Shown: positions 1-8,302, numbered from the stretch's first letter. The stretch is DNA of 64,000 nt from Prosthecobacter fusiformis (GCF_004364345.1 NZ_SOCA01000001.1:1-64000), one strand, 5' to 3'. Numbers and translations are program-made. The notes: generated from the letters alone by a model not told the origin.

Positions 1-451
1 AGGCGCGGCAGGGATGCAGAGATGGCGGGTGAACTCATGAGAGAAGAAGGCGTGAGGATGAAGTCTTGATGAAACCAGGACAGCAGGTGGGAGTCCCCGG
101 CATGAGTTCGAGCTTGTCTGCGGGCTGCCATTCGGTGAGAATGGGCCCTGGATATGGTTCGGCTTCACGGCCGGGCATGGGACAGACACCCGCGCCAATC
201 TAAACTGTAGGATCGTGACTCCTGAGCCGGTGGGCGGTCTGCGGGTGTCTGCTCCCACTTCCGAGTCCATGGGCCATCGCTATCGCGATGGCTTGATCTC
301 TTCAAGGAGGACTCAATGTAGAGACAAGCCGGTGGTGAAAGGAGCGTAGCGACCGAGAACCACCGGACTTCCACACCACACACCACACACCACACACCAA
401 CCGCCAACCGCCGTTGCGTCCCGGAGGGACGCCGGAAAGGCACTCCCAATC
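1..451. other. Left-edge stretch without a supportable gene
   Basis: I see no convincing coding region. Short open frames run off the left edge on both strands, including a minus-strand ATG at 36-38, but there is too little sequence to call them. The stretch holds an inverted repeat of CCGGTGGT (329-336) and ACCACCGG (359-366), and a 7-nt repeat array at 371-412. It lies downstream of the isomerase gene on the minus strand. Confidence 0.6.
371..412. repeat. Heptanucleotide tandem array
   Basis: Six consecutive 7-nt units stay in one phase: CCACACC, then ACACACC three times, then AACCGCC twice. The unit changes sequence within the array while the 7-nt period is kept. The same period recurs in other intergenic regions of this window. 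Confidence 0.8.
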
Positions 452-1357
452 CTACACATCACAAACCATGCACGCATGCCTTAACGCCAGCACCGGATCG
501 TCCCAGGTCGGGATGAACTCATGGGCCACGTAATCGTGGTAACCGATGTCCAGCACGGCCTTCATGATGGCGGGGTAGTTGATCTCCTGGTTTTCATCCA
601 GTTCACAACGGCCGGGATTCCCCGCCGTATGCAGATGGCCGATGTACTCCTTGTGCTGGTGCAAGCGGCGGATGACATCACCATTCATGATGCTCACGTG
701 GTAAATATCAAAGAGCAGCTTGAAGTTGGGACTGCTCATTTGCTTGATCAGGTCCACGCAGAAATCCACATCATCGCCAAAGTAGCCTGGGTGGCCTTTC
801 ATGGGATGCGTATTGTCCCGGCTGTTCAGGTGCTCCAGCACCAGGGTGATGCCTTTTTTCTCGGCATGCGGCAGGACCACCTTCCAGGTATCCAGGCAGT
901 CCTTGATGGCCTGATCACGGTCCATGCCGTCAAACTTCATGCCGGTAAAGGTAATCACCTTTTTACACCCCACATCGGCGGCCACATCAATGCTCTCCGT
1001 GAGGGCCTTGATGACCTCGTCTTTAAACTGGGGATTGCAGGGCCCTTTGGCAAAACCATGGGAGCCCACCAGACTGATTCCCAGTCCCAGCTTTTTCACA
1101 TCTGGATACAGCTTCTTATCGATCCCCTCGATCCCGACCAGCCCGATGTCCTTCGCCTGCTGGGCCAGGACCAGCATGTCCATCGGCTTCCAGCACCAGC
1201 CCATCAGCGTGTGTTTGATGCCGCTGTTTTTGATCTTGTAGGCTGGATCAGCCGCCGCTTTGTCAATGGACACAGCAGAGGCCTGCGAGGCCATCGCAAG
1301 CCCGGTGGAGGCAGCGGCCAGGGCCGAGGAAGAGCGGAAAAAGGAGCGGCGGTTCAT
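452..1357 (-). CDS. Exported TIM-barrel sugar isomerase (hydroxypyruvate isomerase-like)
   Basis: A 301-residue protein of the AP-endonuclease-2/xylose-isomerase-like TIM-barrel family, closest in pattern to hydroxypyruvate isomerase. The N-terminus MNRRSFFRSSS followed by an alanine-rich segment ending near residue 28 is a twin-arginine (Tat) signal, so the folded enzyme is probably exported. Metal-ligand-type segments are visible: LVLEHLN (about residue 174), LLFDIYHVS (about 215) and HLHTAGNPGR (about 243). The family isomerises keto/aldo sugars or hydroxypyruvate; the actual substrate cannot be read from the sequence. Exported members are common in Verrucomicrobiota and Planctomycetota, where they sit with other sugar-acid enzymes. 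No strong ribosome site precedes the ATG at 1357. It is likely monocistronic. Confidence 0.85.
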   Translation of the reverse strand: MNRRSFFRSSSALAAASTGLAMASQASAVSIDKAAADPAYKIKNSGIKHTLMGWCWKPMDMLVLAQQAKDIGLVGIEGIDKKLYPDVKKLGLGISLVGSHGFAKGPCNPQFKDEVIKALTESIDVAADVGCKKVITFTGMKFDGMDRDQAIKDCLDTWKVVLPHAEKKGITLVLEHLNSRDNTHPMKGHPGYFGDDVDFCVDLIKQMSSPNFKLLFDIYHVSIMNGDVIRRLHQHKEYIGHLHTAGNPGRCELDENQEINYPAIMKAVLDIGYHDYVAHEFIPTWDDPVLALRHACMVCDV

Positions 1358-1444
1358 GAGACAAAAAGGAACGCACCCAAGAACACAAAACCATCATCTC
1401 GTTGCAAGCGCGGAATGGGCCGGCGGGAAAAAAGATACCGGATG

Positions 1445-2269
1445 TCACGGGTCCACAGAGCCCGACTTCCTCACCCAAAGTCGCCTCACCGGTTCCCACA
1501 ACTGCCCCGGCAGGTGCTGCGGAAAATCCTCCGTGATGCCGAAGTCCTCCGGCACGCGGCCACGGGGCATGTAAAAGGTGCCAAAGATCAAATCCCACAC
1601 GGGAAACAAACCCGCGAAGTTTTTATCCCAGGCCTCCCGCTGGCGGCTGTGATGCCAGCGGTGAAAAACGGGAGTGGAAATGACATACCGAAACGGGCCG
1701 AAATCCCAGTCTACCCGCGCGTGCAGAAAGATGGCATAGAGTGTGAAAAACGGCGCAGTGGAAAGGGTCACCCAGGGATTAAATCCCAGCAGTAGCAGTG
1801 GCGTCACCTGGATGAACTTGTTCACCAGATCATTCACCGGATGCACCCGAATGCTGCTCAGCCAGTCCAGATCCTCCGAGCTATGATGCACCGCATGAAA
1901 AGCCCACCAGCGCCCGCCATGGAACAGGCGATGGCTCCAGTAACCCAGGAGGTCCGCCAGCAGATAAATCTGCACCCCTTGGAGCCACAGCGGCTGACGC
2001 GAAACCGGACCAAAACCCGCATACGATTGCTGTCGAAAATCCTCCACACTAGCCACCCCGCACCAGACCAGCAAGGCTGCGGGTAAGATCAGCCCCGCCT
2101 TCGAAAGCACCCGCGTTACAAAAGGGGTGAAAAAGAAATAGCCCACATCCGTCAGCCACCCCCGCCGCAGCAGCGGCCCCCGCGCCCTCCCCAGCCCCCT
2201 TTCAATAACCAGGAAAAGAACAGTCAAGAAGAGTAGACCGAAGAGGATGTTTTGGAGGGAAGTGGACAC
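1445..2269 (-). CDS. Sterol desaturase / fatty acid hydroxylase superfamily membrane protein
   Basis: A 274-residue integral membrane protein with histidine boxes typical of the di-iron fatty acid hydroxylase superfamily: HRLFH and HAVHH near the middle and HRWHH near residue 205. The family uses oxygen and a di-iron centre to hydroxylate or desaturate lipids at the inner membrane; the lipid substrate is unknown. Two or three hydrophobic helices lie before the first box. The start is a GTG at 2269 (peptide MSTSLQNILF), because no ATG precedes the first helix. It is transcribed in the same direction as the isomerase gene but separated by 87 bases. Confidence 0.85.
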   Translation of the reverse strand: MSTSLQNILFGLLFLTVLFLVIERGLGRARGPLLRRGWLTDVGYFFFTPFVTRVLSKAGLILPAALLVWCGVASVEDFRQQSYAGFGPVSRQPLWLQGVQIYLLADLLGYWSHRLFHGGRWWAFHAVHHSSEDLDWLSSIRVHPVNDLVNKFIQVTPLLLLGFNPWVTLSTAPFFTLYAIFLHARVDWDFGPFRYVISTPVFHRWHHSRQREAWDKNFAGLFPVWDLIFGTFYMPRGRVPEDFGITEDFPQHLPGQLWEPVRRLWVRKSGSVDP

Positions 2270-2396
2270 ACTAATGTAAACGGCGAAGAGGCGGAGTAGT
2301 AACGCCGGATTTGTTTTTTTTGGCGGGTTTTAAGTTCTCAGTGCACCGTTCGTAGGGCCCGGACTGGCTGCGGCATGAGCGGTCAAGGCGGGACGG

Positions 2397-3629
2397 TTAT
2401 TCCTTTTTTAAATGGATGAGCCGCTGCGATAAAAAGGTCCGGACAGCAGGATCTTCAGTCAGCCCCAGGGCGCGTTTGTAAGCGATGGCAGCGGCATCGC
2501 GGGAACCCAGCCGCGTGAGCAGATGTGCCCGTGTGGCCCAGTACGGCTGGTGATCACGCACCATGGAGGCAGGCAGTACATCCAGGAGCTGCAAACCGGT
2601 GCTAGGCCCGTGCAGCTCGGACTGCGCCAGCGCCCGTCCGATCCGCGCCCCGATCGCAGGTGTCTTTTGAATCAATGCGTCATATAGCATGGCAATCACT
2701 CCCCACTCAATCTTTCCCGTGACCGCGCGCTGCGCATGCACGGATTGAATGGCCGCCTCGATCTGGTATCGCCCCAACTGCTGATGCTGTGCCGCGCGGC
2801 GGATCAGGGCTTCCGCCTCGGCGATGAGCGGCGCTGACCACCGCCGTACATCCTGTTCGGGCAAGGGCACAAAGGCGCCTTCGTTGCTGCGCCGTGCCGG
2901 ATGCCGTGCGTGGGAGTGCAGCATCAGCGCCAGCAGGCCAAGGGCCTCAGGTGAATCCGGCAGCAGATGCACCAGCAGCCGGCCTAACCAAATGGACTCC
3001 ATGGCCAGTCCACCGCCGGGCCCGCCGGAGCCCGCAGCCTCATCCCATCCGGTGGTGAAGGCGGCATAGAGGCTGTCCAGGACAGACTCAAAACGCTCCG
3101 GCCATTCATTTTCACCCGGCACATAAAATGGGATGCGGGCATCGCGGATCTTCGCTTTTGCACGCACCAGCCGCTGGCTCATGGCCGCAGGGGAGACGAG
3201 AAAGGCGGAGGCAATGCGGTCCGCCTGGATTCCCAAAACCGTCTGCAAACTCAGCGGGGCGCGTGCAGCGGGATCAATGGCCGGATGGGCGCAGACAAAC
3301 AGCAGTTTGAGTCGTTCGTCAGGAAAAGTCAGGTCATCCGCCGCCTGCTCGGCCTCAAGCGCGGCGCGTTCCAGTTCCTCGGCCGCCATCTCGCGCGTCC
3401 TCTTTCGCCGGTACGCATCCACCTGCTTTCGTTGTGCGGCGCGCAGGATCCAGGCCCGCGGGTTGTCCGGAATCCCGTCCGCCGGCCACTGCCGCAGTGC
3501 CGCCAGAAAAGCGTCCCCGAGAGCATCCTCAGCAGAGGCCACATCACCATAACGGGAGGCCAGATAGGCCAGAAGCTGGCCATAGGCTGTCCGGGCGACT
3601 TCGTCCACCGCTTCTGCTGAGGATGTCAT
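2397..3629 (-). CDS. ECF sigma factor with C-terminal extension (ECF42/SigJ-like, DUF6596 type)
   Basis: A 410-residue RNA polymerase sigma factor. Residues 1 to about 180 carry sigma region 2 (core binding; segment around GDAFLAALRQWP and NPRAWIL) and region 4 (helix-turn-helix around VSPAAMSQRLVRAK). The remaining 230 residues form the all-helical extension, with TPR-like character, that distinguishes the ECF42-type group. In known ECF42 systems the gene sits beside one or more YCII/DGPF genes and no anti-sigma factor; the extension is needed for activity. Here two such genes lie just upstream on the same strand, the nearer ending 12 bases before this start. The target genes and the signal are unknown. 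Confidence 0.9.
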   Translation of the reverse strand: MTSSAEAVDEVARTAYGQLLAYLASRYGDVASAEDALGDAFLAALRQWPADGIPDNPRAWILRAAQRKQVDAYRRKRTREMAAEELERAALEAEQAADDLTFPDERLKLLFVCAHPAIDPAARAPLSLQTVLGIQADRIASAFLVSPAAMSQRLVRAKAKIRDARIPFYVPGENEWPERFESVLDSLYAAFTTGWDEAAGSGGPGGGLAMESIWLGRLLVHLLPDSPEALGLLALMLHSHARHPARRSNEGAFVPLPEQDVRRWSAPLIAEAEALIRRAAQHQQLGRYQIEAAIQSVHAQRAVTGKIEWGVIAMLYDALIQKTPAIGARIGRALAQSELHGPSTGLQLLDVLPASMVRDHQPYWATRAHLLTRLGSRDAAAIAYKRALGLTEDPAVRTFLSQRLIHLKKE

Positions 3630-3641
3630 GGAGTCCAGGAA

Positions 3642-4004
3642 TCAATCGCGGTTCATAGGCGGCAGCACGGGGCGCACTTCCGTGGAGCCACAACTGGCGG
3701 ACGGAGCCCGTGCCGCCCACTCCAGAGCCACATCCAGATCCGGCACCTCAATGACAAAAAAGCCGCCCAGCATTTCTTTGGATTCGGCATAGGGACCGTC
3801 ATGGACATGGCGCTGGCCATCCCGAATGCGCACGGTTGTGGCCGTCTCCGGAGGCTGCAGCCCGGCTCCGCTGACCATGATTCCAGATTCAACCAGCGCA
3901 TTGCAATAGGCTGACCAGGCTCCCCAATAAACGGGCGCCTGGTCAGGATCCTGGCGCTTGGCGAATTCGGCGGCGGTCTCGGTGAAAATGAGCATGTATT
4001 CCAT
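3642..4004 (-). CDS. YCII-related (DGPF) protein
   Basis: A 120-residue cytoplasmic protein of the YCII/DGPF family, recognised from the start MEYMLIFTET, the central HDGPYAESKEMLGGFF motif (a DGPF variant) and the VPDLDVALEWA segment. The fold is a ferredoxin-like dimer; YciI relatives have a conserved His-Asp pair suggestive of catalysis, but no reaction is established. It is the middle gene of a three-gene minus-strand unit: exported paralogue, this gene, ECF sigma factor. Linkage to an ECF42-type sigma factor is the usual context for this family and suggests a role in its signalling or stress output. Confidence 0.9.
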   Translation of the reverse strand: MEYMLIFTETAAEFAKRQDPDQAPVYWGAWSAYCNALVESGIMVSGAGLQPPETATTVRIRDGQRHVHDGPYAESKEMLGGFFVIEVPDLDVALEWAARAPSASCGSTEVRPVLPPMNRD

Positions 4005-4044
4005 AATGTTTGGTTAGGCTAAGGTGAATGAATGTGAAGGTCTT

Positions 4045-4491
4045 TTACTGAGCAGGCATGGTTGGATTGATAAAATGGGGATGAATCTCCACATATCCGG
4101 AAGCGATTCCAGGTGACTTTTTTGCCCAATCCAGGGCCGCCTCCACGTCCGCCACTTCAATGATGAAATAACCTCCGAGCTCCCATTCGCCCTCGGCCCC
4201 GGCCGTTGGGTTTGCGGCGGCGGCAGGCCTGCCATCCATCCCGTGAACTGTCCGGACGCCTGCCTTTCCTGGAAGCGCCGTACCACCACGCAGGATGCCT
4301 GCCTGGGTCATCGCCTGCGCGTAGGCACCATAGGCCGCCCAGTAGGCCGGTGCTTTTCCAGGATCTGATCGGGCGGACAAGTCCGCCTTGGTTTCATAGA
4401 TCAACAACGTGAATGGGTCTGCCCATGCCGGGCCGGTGAAAACCAGGGACAGGAGTAGCAATAATGGCGTTTTAAGGAGGTGTTTTTTCAT
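4045..4491 (-). CDS. Exported YCII/DGPF paralogue
   Basis: A 148-residue protein with a signal peptide (MKKHLLKTPLLLLLSLVF, cleavage near WADP) followed by a YCII-like domain resembling the next gene: FTLLIYETKAD near the N-terminus, a degraded central motif (VHGMDGRPAAA in place of DGPF) and GGYFIIEVADVEAALDWA. I chose the ATG at 4491 because the open frame's earlier ATG would put 18 non-hydrophobic residues before the signal. Most family members are cytoplasmic, so an exported copy with an altered core motif is unusual. It is probably the first gene of the sigma-factor operon. Confidence 0.8.
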   Translation of the reverse strand: MKKHLLKTPLLLLLSLVFTGPAWADPFTLLIYETKADLSARSDPGKAPAYWAAYGAYAQAMTQAGILRGGTALPGKAGVRTVHGMDGRPAAAANPTAGAEGEWELGGYFIIEVADVEAALDWAKKSPGIASGYVEIHPHFINPTMPAQ

Positions 4492-4650
4492 GGTGAACAG
4501 ATGATATGCCTGATGTGAATGAGGTCGGCCGGTTGCCGGCCTCATGACAGGGTCGTTTCAGCCATCGCCTGTTCGACATTGCGGATAAAAAAATGATGCC
4601 GCTGGTGAATTTCTTCCTTTTGAGTGACCGGAACAGCAGGAAGCCGGTTT

Positions 4651-4727
4651 CAGTTTTCGGTTTTCAGCATTCAGTTTTCCGAGTCCAGGGTCTGAAACCT
4701 GCATACTGTAAACCGCATACTGACTCC
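4651..4727. repeat. Degenerate heptanucleotide array upstream of the MFS gene
   Basis: Eleven successive 7-nt blocks can be read in one phase: CAGTTTT, CGGTTTT, CAGCATT, CAGTTTT, CCGAGTC, CAGGGTC, TGAAACC, TGCATAC, TGTAAAC, CGCATAC, TGACTCC. It ends 14 bases before the transporter start codon. Confidence 0.6.
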
Positions 4728-4741
4728 CCCTCCTCCCGCCA

Positions 4742-6070
4742 ATGCCCCTTAACGCCCGTCTTTTCATCTGGTTCCGGTTGCTGTTTAACTGCCGCCTTTA
4801 TTACCCCATCTTCACCGTCCTCTTCCTGGACCTGGGCCTGAGCATTGGCGAGTTCGCCGCGCTCAATGTCGTGTGGGCCATCACCATTGTTCTTCTTGAG
4901 GTACCTTCAGGCGCACTGGCAGACCAGTTTGGCAGACGTCCCCTCATCGTTGCCGCAGGCTGGCTGATGGTCGCCGAAATGGCCGTGCTCTGCCTCATGC
5001 CGGTGGGAAATCATGACGTGGTATTGTGGCTGTTCATTTTGAATCGCATCTTAAGCGGCACCGCAGAAGCCGCCGCCAGCGGGGCCGATGAAGCGCTGAC
5101 CTATGACTCCCTCCCACAGGCGGAACGCCAGGTGCTGTGGCCCAAGCTTATGGCCAGACTCAGCCGGGCCATCGCCATTGGCTTCATCATCACCTCCGTC
5201 AGCGGCGGCCTGCTCTATGATCATGAAAAAGTGAGCGTGGCCCTCGGCTGGCTGGGCTTTGCGGACATCAGCCGCGCCTGGACGATGAAGATCCCCCTGG
5301 TGCTGAATTTCATCATCGGCATCGCCTGCCTCCTGGTGACTCTGCGCATGAAGGAACCCGTCACCGCCGAAACCCTGGCCGCCCAAGCACGCGGGGGCTG
5401 GCTCCATGAGGCGCGTCTGGCCCTGGGCCGCATTTTGGAAACGGGCCGCTGGATCTGGAATACGGAGGCCGCTTTTACGCTGATCCTGCTTGGCGTCCTG
5501 TTCGATAGCATCATCCGCCTCTTCCTCACCGTCTCCAGTAACTTCTATCGCCTCGTCGGCATCACGGAAGCCTGGTATGGCGTCATTGGCACGGTCGCTT
5601 CCCTGCTAGGGCTGGCCACGGCCGGTCTCATGGAGCGGATGGCCACCAAGGGGACCCTGCGGGGTAACTTCACCTGGCTTGTGGTCATGACCTTCGTAGG
5701 CCTGTGGTTCGCCGCGTATCCGCAGCCCGGATTCCTCGGCGTCGCCCTGGTGGTGCCGCTCATGCTGGGCATGCGTTTTTTGCAATTCTTCCTCTCCCAT
5801 TACCTGAATGCCATCGTGGATTCCTCCCGCCGGGCCACCGCCCTGAGCTTTCGCGGACTGACCATGAATCTGGCCTATGGCGTGATGACCCTCCTTTTCG
5901 GCTGGCATACCGGCTGGCTCCAGGGCCAGCTCGGAGTGTCCTCGGAGGATCCCCAAGTATTCGCCACCAGCCTCACCTGGTGGCCGTGGTGGTTCCTCGG
6001 CACTTTGGCCGCTTCTCTCCTCTGGCTACGCTGGCGGCGCTATGGAGCGCAGACGAATCGTCGGCTTTAA
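4742..6070 (+). CDS. MFS transporter
   Basis: A 442-residue membrane protein with about twelve hydrophobic helices. The loop after helix 2 reads GALADQFGRRPLI, the motif A signature of the major facilitator superfamily (proton- or solute-coupled transporters of the inner membrane). The substrate is not predictable; the overall pattern resembles the poorly characterised MFS drug/sugar exporter-like group. The last ten residues (YGAQTNRRL and stop) are encoded by the first arm of a 23-bp inverted repeat at 6043-6104, so the native C-terminus was probably altered by that element. dnaG follows 48 bases downstream in the same direction. Confidence 0.88.
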   Translation: MPLNARLFIWFRLLFNCRLYYPIFTVLFLDLGLSIGEFAALNVVWAITIVLLEVPSGALADQFGRRPLIVAAGWLMVAEMAVLCLMPVGNHDVVLWLFILNRILSGTAEAAASGADEALTYDSLPQAERQVLWPKLMARLSRAIAIGFIITSVSGGLLYDHEKVSVALGWLGFADISRAWTMKIPLVLNFIIGIACLLVTLRMKEPVTAETLAAQARGGWLHEARLALGRILETGRWIWNTEAAFTLILLGVLFDSIIRLFLTVSSNFYRLVGITEAWYGVIGTVASLLGLATAGLMERMATKGTLRGNFTWLVVMTFVGLWFAAYPQPGFLGVALVVPLMLGMRFLQFFLSHYLNAIVDSSRRATALSFRGLTMNLAYGVMTLLFGWHTGWLQGQLGVSSEDPQVFATSLTWWPWWFLGTLAASLLWLRWRRYGAQTNRRL

Positions 6071-6104
6071 AAAAAAACCGATGCCGACGGATCGTCGGCG
6101 CTCC
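6043..6104. repeat. 23-bp imperfect inverted repeat overlapping the MFS 3' end
   Basis: The left arm (6043-6065) begins TGGAGCGCAGACGAATCG and the right arm (6082-6104) ends CGTCGGCGCTCCA. The arms match at 20 of 23 positions around a 16-base loop containing eight A residues. The right arm alone also holds GCCGACG/CGTCGGC. It covers the MFS stop codon and ends 14 bases before the dnaG ATG. The form suggests a REP/MITE-like palindromic element; a transcription terminator reading on the minus strand is a second possibility. Confidence 0.75.
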
Positions 6105-6118
6105 ATGTTGGGAGTCCC

Positions 6119-7930
6119 ATGCCTCGCATTCCGGAAGAAACTTTGCAGCAAGTGCTCGCCGCCACGGACATCGTGGATCTGGTGGGGCGCTCCGTGAAGT
6201 TGCGCCGTGCCGGCACAAACTGGGTGGGCCTCTGCCCCTTTCACAATGAAAAGTCGCCGTCGTTCAACGTACGGCCTTCCACCAATTCGTATCATTGCTT
6301 TGGCTGTGGTGCGGGTGGCAATGCTTACCGCTTTGTCATGGAGCATGACGGCCTGACTTTCATGGAAGCGGTGAAACGCCTGGCAGACAGCGCAGGCATC
6401 CGCATCGAGGAAGAAGTGTGGGACGCCAATGCCGAGGCCATCGCCAAGCAGCGCACGGCCATGATCCGTGTGCATAAGGAGATCTCCGCCTGGTATCACC
6501 AGCTCCTGATGAAGCATCCCATGGCCGATGCCGCGCGGCAGTATCTGAAGAACCGAGGCATCACGGCGGAGGTGGCCAAAAGCTGGCAGCTCGGTTATGC
6601 CCCACCGAATACCCAACCACTGCGGGAATGGGCCATGAAGAACAAGTTCGGCTCCGGCTTGCTCATCGAGGCCGGTATCCTGGCCACCAGCGAGGAACGC
6701 GGGGATGCCTATCCTCGCTTCCGCCACCGGCTGATGTTTCCCATCCGCAATGACAATGGCGAAGTCATTGCCTTCAGCGGCCGGGTGCTCGAAGCCGATG
6801 CCAAGGCCGCCAAATACCTGAACTCGCCCGAGACCCTGCTTTTCAATAAAAGCAAAGTACTCTTCGGCTTCGACAAATCGAAACGCGCCATCTCCAAAGC
6901 CGGTCAGGCCATCGTCTGTGAAGGCCAGATCGATACCCTCATGGTCTTCGAAGCCGGGTTTCAAAACGTCGTCGCCGGACAAGGCACCGCCTTCACCGAA
7001 TTCCATGCCCGCGCTCTGAAGCGTCAGGCGGATGAAGTCGTTCTTTGTTATGACTCCGACAACGCTGGCTATAAAGCGGCCGAGCGTGCATTCCAGGCCC
7101 TGGCCCCCTTCGGCCTCATTGTCAAAGTCGCCATGTTGCCCAAGGGAGAAGACCCGGATTCGTATATCCGTAAGCAGGGCGTCGAAGCATTTGGTGCACT
7201 GATCAAAGAGGCAAAGGACTTTGTGGACTATCAGTGGATCAGCGTCGGCTCCCGGCGTGACCTCACCGAGATGCGCGAGCGCATCAAGTTCGCCGAAGAG
7301 ATGGCCGAAAACGTCAAGCTCTTCGATACCCCGATGGCCAAGGAGACCACCATCCAGCGCGTGGCCCGCAGCCTGGGCATCTCGGAAGAAGTCATGCGCA
7401 AGCTGGTGGCCCGTGCGGAAAAGAGCACCGGCAAGGCCAAGAAAGAAACTCCCAATGAGCGGCCCGGCGAGAAGCTCCTCGCCGCCCAGGATGCCACCGC
7501 CCTACTCCTCTGCCGTCTCGCCATCGCCGATGCCGAAGTGCTTCTCTGGCTACGTGAACATGGAGACAAAAACATCCTGCACGACCTATCCGGGACGGAT
7601 CTATTGTCACGCGTCTGGTTAGACGACTACGATCCCGCCGTGCCGGATGCCTTCAACAGCTTCCTCATCAGCCTGGACCGGGATGAAGAAGCCGCCTTCA
7701 ACCAGATCCTCCACATGCCCGCGCCCCCCGGCAATCTCGCCGATGCGCAGCATGCCGTCCAGATCCTCTCCATCAATCGCTTGCAGCAGCAAAAACAGCG
7801 CCTGCAGACCCAGCTCAAACAGCCAAACCTCGACGCCCAGGAAGCCGCCGACATCCAACGCGAAATCATGGACCTGCACAAAGAGCTGACGGAGGCGCAA
7901 AAGAGCGTCGCACCCCTCAAAGGTGCATGA
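6119..7930 (+). CDS. dnaG: DNA primase DnaG
   Basis: A 603-residue primase that makes RNA primers at the replication fork. The N-terminal CHC2 zinc-binding domain has CPFH (about residue 40) and CFGC (about 61). The RNA polymerase core follows, then a Toprim domain with VCEGQIDTLM (about 267) and LCYDSDNAG (about 307), the acidic metal-binding residues. The C-terminal third is the helicase-interaction region, ending in a predicted coiled coil. EGQID replaces the more usual EGYMD in the Toprim motif. The ATG at 6119 is preceded by GGGAG, one of the few clear ribosome sites here. The usual rpsU/rpoD neighbours are absent. Confidence 0.97.
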   Translation: MPRIPEETLQQVLAATDIVDLVGRSVKLRRAGTNWVGLCPFHNEKSPSFNVRPSTNSYHCFGCGAGGNAYRFVMEHDGLTFMEAVKRLADSAGIRIEEEVWDANAEAIAKQRTAMIRVHKEISAWYHQLLMKHPMADAARQYLKNRGITAEVAKSWQLGYAPPNTQPLREWAMKNKFGSGLLIEAGILATSEERGDAYPRFRHRLMFPIRNDNGEVIAFSGRVLEADAKAAKYLNSPETLLFNKSKVLFGFDKSKRAISKAGQAIVCEGQIDTLMVFEAGFQNVVAGQGTAFTEFHARALKRQADEVVLCYDSDNAGYKAAERAFQALAPFGLIVKVAMLPKGEDPDSYIRKQGVEAFGALIKEAKDFVDYQWISVGSRRDLTEMRERIKFAEEMAENVKLFDTPMAKETTIQRVARSLGISEEVMRKLVARAEKSTGKAKKETPNERPGEKLLAAQDATALLLCRLAIADAEVLLWLREHGDKNILHDLSGTDLLSRVWLDDYDPAVPDAFNSFLISLDRDEEAAFNQILHMPAPPGNLADAQHAVQILSINRLQQQKQRLQTQLKQPNLDAQEAADIQREIMDLHKELTEAQKSVAPLKGA

Positions 7931-7948
7931 GGCACCCGTAGAACACGG

Positions 7949-8302
7949 TTACCTCACCGCGGGAGCGATGATTTCGATTATTCGTGGCTGAGCGTCGGCA
8001 TAATAGAGATGCCAGGCATTTCCATCTGTGTCTGTGATAAGCCATGGATGAGTCAGAAAGGTAATTTGCGCCAGCGCCTCCTGACTTTGGAGAGTTTTGT
8101 ACAGTACCCTTTTGCCTGCATAATCCAGCCAGTAAATTTTTACCGACTCACTGCTCCGGTTGTGAAAAGTGATGAGGCTTTCAATGTCGCCGTTTTCAGA
8201 CCTGATGCCTTTGCCCTCAGCAGGATGCGCCGGTGCAGCCATCAGAGGCAGGCAGGTCGTTAATACGAGCGATATGGACAACCCTAGTATGGACAGTTTC
8301 AT
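7949..8302 (-). CDS. Secreted VHL beta domain-like protein
   Basis: A 117-residue protein with a signal peptide (hydrophobic residues 5-22, cleavage after about MAAPA). Residues 46 to about 112 resemble the beta domain of the von Hippel-Lindau protein: HNRS (47-50), YWLDYAG (57-63), YKTL (68-71) and THPWLI (84-89). W58, Y68, H85 and W87 fall where human pVHL has W88, Y98, H115 and W117, which line the hydroxyproline pocket. Bacterial proteins with this domain exist but have no established role. The alpha (elongin-binding) domain is absent. It is convergent with dnaG and separate from tilS, so context adds nothing. The assignment rests on motif matching only. Confidence 0.7.
   Translation of the reverse strand: MKLSILGLSISLVLTTCLPLMAAPAHPAEGKGIRSENGDIESLITFHNRSSESVKIYWLDYAGKRVLYKTLQSQEALAQITFLTHPWLITDTDGNAWHLYYADAQPRIIEIIAPAVR

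Noticed and set aside
371-412. Possible CRISPR-like array
   Set aside because: The units are 7 nt long and contiguous, with no spacers, and no cas genes are in the window.
521-1795. A 424-codon plus-strand open frame at the left end
   Set aside because: It runs antisense to the isomerase gene and through the next gap into the hydroxylase gene; no ribosome site or domain.
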